From assembly GCA_019689955.1 (NCBI GenBank), contig JADGGM010000007.1, positions 1 to 16,325 on the forward strand: a stretch of 16,325 nt of DNA. The letters are read 5' to 3'. Position 1 is the first letter of the stretch; every line of letters begins with the position of its first letter. The notes beneath the pieces are model-generated. The model was given only the letters and a program-made list of their open reading frames with translations. It did no database searches and had not been told where the DNA came from. Below are positions 1-7,795 of this stretch, in pieces. This stretch comes from Gemmatimonadaceae bacterium. GTDB lineage: Bacteria > Gemmatimonadota > Gemmatimonadetes > Gemmatimonadales > Gemmatimonadaceae. A program made the translations under genes and the position numbers.

Positions 1-401
1 GCACGCTCCACTGCAGCCCGCGGCGCACGCGATGGGTCGAACAGCGATTCCTCCACCCCCACGTGCACGTCGTACGTGTCCCTGGTGGGCGAGGGGATGC
101 GCTGCCCGCTCGGCAGCTCGATCGGGATGTGCACGACGTCCGACTGATACTGCGCCTCCCCTTCCCCTCTGAACGACGGCAACCGCTCGGCGGCGATGGT
201 GCGCAGACGAAGGTCCGCCTGGCGCGCGTACAGGTCGAGCTGCGCGTGGCGCGGGTCCGCGGCGAGCGCCTGCTGGACGAGCGCGCCGAGGCGGAGCGAG
301 TCGCCCGGCACCGCGGGGCTCTGCTGCGCGGCGGCCCCGCTCGCCGCGGCGGCCGCGGCGAGGGAGCCGAGCCGACGCATCCATGCACGCGCGCGAGTCA
401 T
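1..401 (-). CDS. TolC-family outer-membrane efflux protein, N-terminal part (cut by window edge)
   Basis: The 133 visible residues begin with MTRARAWMRRLGSLAAAAAA and a likely signal peptide ending near GAAAQQ. They continue with the pattern of TolC/OEP proteins: an LRLGALVQQALAADPRHAQL-type first helix (residues about 36-55), then a coiled-coil-like stretch and an amphipathic beta segment. Such proteins form the trimeric outer-membrane channel of tripartite efflux pumps. I chose ATG 401 because it overlaps the tetR stop as ATGA, which implies translational coupling; an in-frame ATG at 380 would give a shorter signal peptide. The C-terminal part lies off the left edge, so completeness cannot be judged. 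From the usual gene order, a periplasmic adaptor and an RND or ABC pump should follow. The family call is fairly sure; the exported substrate is unknown. Confidence 0.82.
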   Translation of the reverse strand, partial: MTRARAWMRRLGSLAAAAAASGAAAQQSPAVPGDSLRLGALVQQALAADPRHAQLDLYARQADLRLRTIAAERLPSFRGEGEAQYQSDVVHIPIELPSGQRIPSPTRDTYDVHVGVEESLFDPSRAPRAAVER

Positions 402-1066
402 GGCCGGAGCGCTCGCAGGAAGAACGCCGGCAGCTCCGCGCGGCGTTGCGCGATGAAGCGCTCGTACGCCTTCTGGTCGAGGCCGAGCATCGTCGTCAAC
501 ATGGGACGGGCGGCGAAGGGGAAGATGCAGAGCGAGAGGAGATTGACCGTGAACTGCTCGGGCGTGATGGGGCGCATGGTCCCCGCGCGCACCGCCTCCG
601 CGATCTGGCGGCGCAGCGTCGCCATCACGCGCGGGCGCACCTGGGCCGGGTCGGCCTGGAGCGCCGCGGTGGCGAGCTCGCGCGCGCGCTGCGGGTCGTG
701 GTGCAGCTCGCCGATGAGATACGCGGGAAGGAAGGGGTGCTGCGACAGGTGATCGATCTCGAGGTGGATCACCTGCTCGACCTTCTCCTCGATCGGCGCG
801 TCCGATCCGAGCGCCGCCATGACCGGCGGGAGGAGGCGTCGTGCGACGGTCTGGAAGACGGCGCGCGCGAGCGCGGCCTTGCTGCGGAAGTAGTAGTGGA
901 GGAGCGCGTGGTTCACGCCGGCCTCGGCGGCGATCTCCTGCATGCGCGCCCCCGCGGTCCCGCGCCGCACGAACACGCGGTGCGCGGCCTCGAGGATGCG
1001 CTGCTCGGTATCGCCATCGGCCGCGGGCGGCGGCGCCTCGCGCGATCGCCTGGATTTGACTGTCAT
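398..1066 (-). CDS. TetR/AcrR-family transcriptional regulator
   Basis: This is a 222-residue protein of normal TetR length. After a short basic, proline-rich N-terminus come the TetR_N features: RILEAAHRVFVRRGTAGARM, then EIAAEAGVNHALLHYYFRSK, a typical helix-turn-helix at about residues 42-62. The C-terminal part is a helical ligand/dimer domain ending LPAFFLRALRP. It should be a cytoplasmic repressor, probably of itself and the downstream tolC, whose ATG overlaps its stop codon. I chose ATG 1066 (MTVKSRRS); an in-frame TTG at 1090 would add eight residues but would bury the AGGA ribosome-binding sequence, which sits 9 nt before ATG 1066. A 20-bp near-palindrome lies immediately upstream of the start. 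The inducing ligand cannot be read from the sequence. The family assignment is secure. Confidence 0.93.
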   Translation of the reverse strand: MTVKSRRSREAPPPAADGDTEQRILEAAHRVFVRRGTAGARMQEIAAEAGVNHALLHYYFRSKAALARAVFQTVARRLLPPVMAALGSDAPIEEKVEQVIHLEIDHLSQHPFLPAYLIGELHHDPQRARELATAALQADPAQVRPRVMATLRRQIAEAVRAGTMRPITPEQFTVNLLSLCIFPFAARPMLTTMLGLDQKAYERFIAQRRAELPAFFLRALRP

Positions 1067-1086
1067 GTTTGACAATCCTGTTAAAC
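1067..1086. promoter_or_regulatory. Probable TetR operator overlapping the tetR ribosome-binding site
   Basis: On the plus strand the sequence reads GTTTGACA-ATCC-TGTTAAAC, an inverted repeat of two 8-base arms with one mismatch and a 4-base centre, directly abutting the tetR ATG. Size and symmetry suit a TetR dimer site. A second overlapping repeat, TGTCA-N4-TGACA at 1061-1074, covers the start codon. The segment is conspicuously AT-rich within a GC-rich region. A weak promoter-like pair, TTGCGC (1118-1113) and TAGGTT (1094-1089) with 18-bp spacing, would start transcription within or near the palindrome; that promoter is tentative. Between 1087 and 1142 I see only this and a weak GC hairpin at 1095-1116 with no T-run. 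Confidence 0.6.
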
Positions 1087-1142
1087 GCAACCTAGCGCGC
1101 GGGCGGCACCCGGCGCAAGAGGGGAGGGCTGGATGGGGAGGG

Positions 1143-3791
1143 CTACTCGACGCGGATGGCGTCCGCCGGGTCCACCGTCGCGGCGCGGCGGGCGGGGAGC
1201 CAGCAGGCGATGCCGGCGACAGCGAGCAGGAGCACGGTGACGGCCGCGAGCGTGAGCGGATCGCCGGGGCTCACCTCGAAGAGCACGCTCCCCATCCACC
1301 GCGCCCCGGCCGCTGCGGCCGCGAGGCCGAGCACGGCACCGGCGAGCGCGTAGCGCATCCCCTGCCCCACGACCGCGCTCACGATGGCGCGCGGCGTCGC
1401 GCCGAGCGCCATCCGCACCCCGATCTCGCGGCGGCGGGCGCTCACGACGTCGGAGAGCGTGCCGAAGATCCCGATCGCCGCGAGCACCAGCGCGGCGCCG
1501 GCGAAGCTGGCGAGGAGCGCGGTCCACGCGCGCGGACGGGCGACCGACTCCGCGAGACGATCGGACACGAGCACCGGACCGTCGAGCGATGCCCCGGGCT
1601 CGAGCGATTGGAGCACGGCCCGCACGCGCGCCCCGACCTCGGCGCTCGATCCCGTGGTGCGCAGAAAGAGGTTCACGTCGCGCGACCAGCCTTGCGAGAG
1701 GGGTTCGTACACGGCATCGCCCGACTCGGCGAGCCCGCGGTACTTCACGTCCCCCACCACGCCGACGATGGTCGTCGGCGGGCACGACGTGCACCCGCCC
1801 GCGATGAGCTGGCGCCCCACGGCGCGGCCGTCGGGGAGGTAGTGACGCACCCACGACCGGCTCACCACGACCTCGGGCGGCGCGCCCACCGTGTCCGCCG
1901 GCCCGAAGAGGCGCCCCGCGAGGAGCGGCACGCCGAGCGCGGCGAAGTACTCGCTCGTCACGAGCGGCCACGGCGAGACCGGCTGCGTACCGCCGGACGG
2001 AACGGGATAGTCGATGAGATCGAAGTTGTTCTCGTCCCACGGATCGTCGGGCGGCATGGCGGTGCCGAGCCCCGCGTGCACGATCCCGTGCACCTCGCGG
2101 ATGCGCGGGAGCGCGCGGGTCCACAGCGTCGCGATCGAGGAATCGTCGGCGTACTGCGCGGCGGGGAGCGCGACGTGGAGCGCGAGCAGGTGCTCCGGCG
2201 GGAAGCCGGGGTCCACGCGCTCGAGCCGCACGATGCTGTTGAGCAGGAGCCCGGTCGCCGCGAGGAGCGGCACGGTGAGCGCGAGCTCGGCCACGAGCAG
2301 CACGCCGCGCAGCGACTGCACGCGGCGCGCCCCAGCCACGGACCGGTCCCCGCTCCGCAGCGCCGTGCCGAGGTCGCGGCGCAGGAGGAGCGCGGCGGGA
2401 TAGGCCCCCATGATCACCGCGACCACGAGCGACACGCCCGCCGCGAAGAGCACCGCTGTCGTATCGAGCCGCGCCTCATCGATACGCGCGAGGTTGGCGT
2501 TGACGGCGACGAGGACCCGGAGGCCGAGCGCCCCGACGAGGAGCCCGGCCGCGCCCCCCGCAGCCGCGAGCACGACGCTCTCGGTGATCCACATGCGCGC
2601 GAGCCGTGCGCGCGTGGCGCCGAGCACGGTGCGGAGCGCCACCTCGCGCGAGCGCCCCATGACCCGCACGAGCACCAGGTGCGACACGTTCGCCACCGCC
2701 ACCAGGAGCACGAGCGACACCGCCACCCCGAACAGCCCGAGCGCCTTCCGCGCGTTCACGACGATCGTCTCCCGCAACGGCACGGGCGTGAAGCGCGCGC
2801 GCGCGTTCTGGTAGCTCGACGCCCACTCGGGGAAGAGGCGCTCGCTGATCCCGGCGAGGTCGGCGGCCGCGGCGTCCAGCGTGACGCCGTCGGCCAGCCG
2901 CGCGATGACGACGTGGCCGAACGGCCCGCGGCGCGTCGGGGTCGGGAGCTGGAACGCAGGCCAGAGATCGCCCCGGACCCCCGCGAGCCGCCGCACCTCG
3001 GGGGCGAGCACGCCGACGATCGTGTGCGAGAGGCCATCGATGGCCACGGTCTTCCCCACCGCGCTCGCCGCGCTCCCAAAGGCCCGCACGGCGAACGCAT
3101 CGCTCGCCACGACGACGCGCGGCGCGCCCGGGCGATCATCGTCCGGCGTCGGCGCGCGCCCGTACGCCGGGTGGACCGCGAGCGCGCGGAAGATCCCCGA
3201 CGTGGCCCACACGACGCGCCGCTGCTCCGTCCGTCCGCCGACCGATGCCGGGACATCGCTCCACTTGAGCACGCCGACCGCGCTGAAGCTCCGCTGCTGC
3301 GCCTCGATGGCGCGGAAGTCCACCACGGAGAGCCCCCAGCGGTTGGTGGGGCCGTCCTGCTGGTAGATGCGCACGATCCGATCCGCGCGCGGATACGGGA
3401 ACGGGGCGAGCAGCACGGCGTGCACGGCGCTGAACACCGCCGTCGTCGCGCCGATGCCGAGGCCGAGCACGAGCACCGCGGAGAGGGAGAAGGCGGGGCT
3501 CCGCAGGAGGCCGCGCACCGCGTAGCGGAGGTCCTGCGCCAGCTCCTCGATCCACCGCACGCCGCGCGCATCGCGCTGCGCTTCCTTGTACCGCTCGACC
3601 CCGCCGAACGCGACGAGGGCGCGGCGCCTCGCCTCCTCGGGGGAGAGGCCGCGCGTGCGCACGAGGTCGTCGGTCTCGAGGTCGATGTGGAGCCGGACCT
3701 CCGCGTCGAGCTCCGCGTCGAGCGTGCGGGCCCGAGTCAGCGCACGAGCGCGGCGCGCGAGGCGTTGCACGCACTCGAGGGCGCGCCCCAT
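1143..3791 (-). CDS. ADOP-type duplicated orphan permease (MacB/FtsX-like ABC permease without ATPase)
   Basis: This 882-residue protein starts at ATG 3791, 4 nt after the padR stop. In-frame codons further upstream, to TTG 3833, would lie inside padR. Residues 1-95 form the soluble N-terminal region typical of ADOP proteins (LDAELDAEVRLHIDLETDDL, then RWIEELAQDLRYAVRGLLRS). A first membrane helix (about 100-125) leads into a large extracytoplasmic MacB_PCD domain (about 130-345). Three helices with an FtsX motif (REVALRTVLGATRARLARM, 382-400) follow. A second copy repeats this: helix near 495-520, periplasmic domain, then RREIGVRMALGATPRAIVS (787-805) and closing helices to AVTVLLLAVAGIACWL. 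This matches the acidobacterial duplicated orphan permease family (TIGR03434). No ATP-binding motif or neighbouring ATPase gene is present, so the energy source and cargo are unknown. A CTSC motif at residues 667-670 in the second periplasmic domain is a minor oddity. Confidence 0.92.
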   Translation of the reverse strand: MGRALECVQRLARRARALTRARTLDAELDAEVRLHIDLETDDLVRTRGLSPEEARRRALVAFGGVERYKEAQRDARGVRWIEELAQDLRYAVRGLLRSPAFSLSAVLVLGLGIGATTAVFSAVHAVLLAPFPYPRADRIVRIYQQDGPTNRWGLSVVDFRAIEAQQRSFSAVGVLKWSDVPASVGGRTEQRRVVWATSGIFRALAVHPAYGRAPTPDDDRPGAPRVVVASDAFAVRAFGSAASAVGKTVAIDGLSHTIVGVLAPEVRRLAGVRGDLWPAFQLPTPTRRGPFGHVVIARLADGVTLDAAAADLAGISERLFPEWASSYQNARARFTPVPLRETIVVNARKALGLFGVAVSLVLLVAVANVSHLVLVRVMGRSREVALRTVLGATRARLARMWITESVVLAAAGGAAGLLVGALGLRVLVAVNANLARIDEARLDTTAVLFAAGVSLVVAVIMGAYPAALLLRRDLGTALRSGDRSVAGARRVQSLRGVLLVAELALTVPLLAATGLLLNSIVRLERVDPGFPPEHLLALHVALPAAQYADDSSIATLWTRALPRIREVHGIVHAGLGTAMPPDDPWDENNFDLIDYPVPSGGTQPVSPWPLVTSEYFAALGVPLLAGRLFGPADTVGAPPEVVVSRSWVRHYLPDGRAVGRQLIAGGCTSCPPTTIVGVVGDVKYRGLAESGDAVYEPLSQGWSRDVNLFLRTTGSSAEVGARVRAVLQSLEPGASLDGPVLVSDRLAESVARPRAWTALLASFAGAALVLAAIGIFGTLSDVVSARRREIGVRMALGATPRAIVSAVVGQGMRYALAGAVLGLAAAAAGARWMGSVLFEVSPGDPLTLAAVTVLLLAVAGIACWLPARRAATVDPADAIRVE

Positions 3792-3795
3792 GCCG

Positions 3796-4125
3796 TCACG
3801 TGGCACGGAGCACCTGCTCGACGGCGGTGGCAAAGAGGCGCCACTGCGATTGCTCGGCGAGGAGCTGCTTCTTCCCCTGCCGGGTGAGCGTATAGAACTT
3901 CGCCCGCCGTCCTTCGGGGCTCGTCCCCCACTCGGCGCTCACCCACCCCCTCTCCTCGAGGCGATAGAGCGCCGGATAGAGGCTCCCCTGCCCCACGTCG
4001 AGCACGTCGTCGGAGAGCTGGCGCAGGCGCTTGGAGATCCCCCACCCATGCAGGGGCCCGAGCACGAGCGTCTTGAGGATCAGCAGGTCGAGCGTCCCCT
4101 GCAGCAGATCGGCGCGATCGGACAT
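3796..4125 (-). CDS. PadR-family transcriptional regulator, ADOP-associated type
   Basis: This is a 109-residue winged-helix regulator. It begins SDRADLLQGTLDLLILKTL, followed by LGPLHGWGISKRL, the recognition region DVGQGSLYPALYRLEERG (about residues 43-60), and the wing EWGTSPEGRRAKFYTLT. These are standard PadR features, and the short single-domain length fits the ADOP-linked subgroup (TIGR03433). The ATG start is fixed by GGAGG 7 nt upstream. The permease gene starts 4 nt after the stop, so the two are almost certainly co-transcribed and coupled. A TTGACA element and a perfect inverted repeat upstream suggest it represses its own operon. The family call is secure; the inducer is unknown. 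Confidence 0.95.
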   Translation of the reverse strand: MSDRADLLQGTLDLLILKTLVLGPLHGWGISKRLRQLSDDVLDVGQGSLYPALYRLEERGWVSAEWGTSPEGRRAKFYTLTRQGKKQLLAEQSQWRLFATAVEQVLRAT

Positions 4126-4159
4126 GACGCGGCCTCCGGCGGCTCAATGCCTCGACGTT

Positions 4160-4195
4160 CGACAACACGATGCGGGGTGTGTTGTCGGATGTCAA
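4160..4195 (-). promoter_or_regulatory. padR-ADOP promoter with 9+9 bp inverted-repeat operator
   Basis: Reading the minus strand, a consensus -35 TTGACA lies at 4195-4190. At 17-bp spacing the -10 position is occupied by CATCGT (4172-4167), a poor match. The inverted repeat CGACAACAC-N10-GTGTTGTCG spans 4187-4160 with perfect arms, occupying the whole space between -35 and transcription start. A dimer bound there would block RNA polymerase, which is the expected arrangement for PadR autorepression. The repeat is seen directly; the promoter and the identity of the binding protein are inferred. Confidence 0.65.
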
Positions 4196-4203
4196 GGTAT
4201 CGC

Positions 4204-4230
4204 CGCCGGAGCGGCCGGGCGGGCTCGGCG
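4204..4230 (-). terminator. Possible operon-end hairpin after the polysaccharide operon
   Basis: Immediately after the stop codon of the small membrane protein gene, the minus strand holds CGCCGAGC, a 10-base loop, then GCTCCGGCG: an 8-bp stem with one bulged C. No T-run follows, as the padR promoter begins within about ten bases, so it is not a classical intrinsic terminator. It may mark the 3' end of the operon or stabilise the transcript. In DNA this GC-rich, chance hairpins are frequent. Confidence 0.3.
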
Positions 4231-4527
4231 CTAGTCCTTCTCCAGCCCCAGCACGTGTTCGCGCTGCTCGGTGAGGCGCCCCTCCGGCGTCTCCTCCGCC
4301 GGGCGATCCGCGGACGCCGCGCGGCTGCGCCAGGCGAGGAGGAGGAGCACCACGCCGAAGGCGAGCATGACGAGCCCCCACCACAAGTTGATGTTCACCG
4401 AGAGCGAGGGCTCGTAGCGCGCCGTGTCCGACGCCGTGGCGAGGCCGTAGCCGGCGAGGATGAGCCCGAGCACGGTGAACAGGGCGCCGATCGGATAACG
4501 GACGTCGATCCCCGTGGCTCCGCTCAT
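4231..4527 (-). CDS. Small two-helix membrane protein, symporter-associated (function unknown)
   Basis: This 98-residue protein has two predicted membrane helices, about residues 12-30 (PIGALFTVLGLILAGYGLA) and 48-66 (WWGLVMLAFGVVLLLLAW). They are joined by a short loop ending in VNINLWWG, and an acidic, hydrophilic C-terminal tail of about 30 residues follows. Arginines after the second helix suggest both ends face the cytoplasm. GAGGAG lies 6 nt before the ATG, a strong ribosome-binding site. The gene starts 13 nt after the symporter stop, so the two form a tight pair at the end of the operon. I do not recognise a named family. From its position it may be an accessory or stabilising subunit of the symporter, which is inference only. 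Confidence 0.85.
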   Translation of the reverse strand: MSGATGIDVRYPIGALFTVLGLILAGYGLATASDTARYEPSLSVNINLWWGLVMLAFGVVLLLLAWRSRAASADRPAEETPEGRLTEQREHVLGLEKD

Positions 4528-4540
4528 GGCCGGCTCCTCA

Positions 4541-6298
<1,758 letters not shown>

Positions 6299-6307
6299 GG
6301 GCGGCTC

Positions 6308-7795
6308 TCACTCCCAGTGGAAGGTGACGGCGGCGCCGGCGGGGACCGTGGCGCGGAAGGCGTTCCTGCCCGCGCGCACGACGAGCGTGCGCGCCGTGGC
6401 GGCGGTGTTGAGCACGATGAGCGCCGTGGACCCATCGTCGGCGTTGCGGAACGCGACGCTCGCGACCCCCTGGACGCCGGAGGTGGAGGCGATGCGGTGC
6501 GCGCCCGGCCGCACGAAGCGGCTCGCGTGCGCGAGCGCGTAGTACTCCACGTTGCGCGTCACGGCGCCGGTGTGCGAGTCGATCGTGACCACGCCGCGGC
6601 AGTCGCCGCAGCCGCCGGTGTGCGGCCCATGGTTCTCATCGAGCGCGAGGTTCCAGAAGAGTACCCCCTTCGCCCACCCGCGGGTGCTGCCGATGATCAA
6701 CGTCCCCACGAACCACTTCAGGTTGTCGGCGAAGCCCGGCGACCACTCCCCCCCGGAGCACTCGGTGAAGTATGCGTCCTTGGTCGGGTAGGCGTCGTGC
6801 ACCGTGGTCTGGGCCGACACGTCGCCATTGTAGCAGTGCCAGGCCACACCGGCAATGTACGACCGCGCGACGGAGTCGGCGAGCACCTGGAGGGGGGAGT
6901 TGGGCTCGTCCCAGTTGTGGTCCCAGTCGAGGATCAGCGTGTGGATCCCGGCGCTGGCGAAGCGGGGCCCCAGGTAGCGGCCGATCACGAGCGCGCGCGT
7001 GGCGGGATCGAGGCGCATCCCGGGGTAGTTCGACGGCTCGTAGTGGGGCTCGTTCTGGATGGTGATCGCCTGGATGGGGACCCCCTCCGCGGCGTACGCC
7101 TGGAGGTACCGCACGAAGTACTCTGCGAAGGGCGCGTACGCCTCGGGGCGGAGCGTCCCCTGGATCAGGCTCCCGGTGGTCTTCATCCACCCAGGCGGGC
7201 TCCACGGTGAGGCCATGATCGTGAGGTGCGGGTTGATCGACAGCGCCTCCTTCACGACCGGGAGCACGTCGGCACGGTTGGGCTCGATCGAGAAGTGGGC
7301 GAGCGCGGAGTCGGTCTCGCCGGGGGGCATGTCGTCGTAGCTATACTGCCGGAGGGAGAAGTCCGAGGCGCCCATGGTGAGGCGAGTGAAGCTCAACCCG
7401 ATCCCGGGGTCGCGCCCGAACAGCTCGTGGAGGAGCGCGTCGCGCTGGGCGGGCGACATGCGGTTCTGCAGCAGCCACGCCGACGCGTCGGTGATGGCGG
7501 CGCCGAAGCCGACCATTTCCTGGAACACGGTTCCAGTATCGACGTCGATGGTGACGTCGCCGGTCACCTGCCCCGACGTGAAGTGCAGGTCGGGCTCGCG
7601 CGAGAGGCGCTTGGCACCGTCGGCGGTGGTGAGCCAGACGTCGACGACGGCGCCGCTGTCGCCCCCCGGCGGGGTGGGGCTCGGTGCGGCGGGGCCGCCG
7701 TTGCCGCCGGCGCAGGCGGTGGTCACCGCGAGGAGCATCGCGGCGGCGCGCGACGCGCACAGGGAACGGGGCCCGGGAGCGGAGGCGCGGCTCAT
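6308..7795 (-). CDS. Glycoside hydrolase family 30 (glucosylceramidase / beta-1,6-glucanase type), exported
   Basis: This 495-residue enzyme has an N-terminal signal with a possible lipidation cysteine at residue 28 (LLAVTTACAGG) and a proline/glycine linker. The (beta/alpha)8 domain runs from FQEMVGFGAAITDASAW (about 91-107) to near residue 415, and a C-terminal beta-sandwich ends in AAVTFHWE. Catalytic residues are visible: acid/base E249 in ITIQNEPHYEPSNYPGM and nucleophile E345 in YFTECSGGEW. Other family blocks are MASPWSPPGWMKT and GVLFWNLALDENHGP. The GGCGDCRGVVTID segment (about 394-406) recalls bacterial GH30 enzymes acting on beta-1,6-glucan rather than human glucocerebrosidase, but this is from memory. 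ATG 7795 overlaps the GH3 stop as ATGA. Attack on a beta-linked glucan at the surface or in the periplasm is likely; exact specificity is unproven. Confidence 0.9.
   Translation of the reverse strand: MSRASAPGPRSLCASRAAAMLLAVTTACAGGNGGPAAPSPTPPGGDSGAVVDVWLTTADGAKRLSREPDLHFTSGQVTGDVTIDVDTGTVFQEMVGFGAAITDASAWLLQNRMSPAQRDALLHELFGRDPGIGLSFTRLTMGASDFSLRQYSYDDMPPGETDSALAHFSIEPNRADVLPVVKEALSINPHLTIMASPWSPPGWMKTTGSLIQGTLRPEAYAPFAEYFVRYLQAYAAEGVPIQAITIQNEPHYEPSNYPGMRLDPATRALVIGRYLGPRFASAGIHTLILDWDHNWDEPNSPLQVLADSVARSYIAGVAWHCYNGDVSAQTTVHDAYPTKDAYFTECSGGEWSPGFADNLKWFVGTLIIGSTRGWAKGVLFWNLALDENHGPHTGGCGDCRGVVTIDSHTGAVTRNVEYYALAHASRFVRPGAHRIASTSGVQGVASVAFRNADDGSTALIVLNTAATARTLVVRAGRNAFRATVPAGAAVTFHWE

Noticed and set aside
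1095..1116. Possible terminator hairpin between ADOP and tetR (GCGC and GGG/CCC arms)
   Set aside because: The stem is interrupted and no T-run follows; hairpins of this quality are expected by chance at this GC content.
3792..3833. Longer ADOP start at TTG 3833
   Set aside because: It would overlap the end of padR by 38 nt and adds residues unlike ADOP proteins, while ATG 3791 sits 4 nt after the padR stop.
942..3887. 981-codon open frame on the plus strand opposite the ADOP permease and padR
   Set aside because: Translation is dominated by Arg, His, Glu, Ala and Pro with no domain, and it crosses real gene boundaries on the other strand. It is the usual reverse-complement artefact of GC-rich third codon positions.
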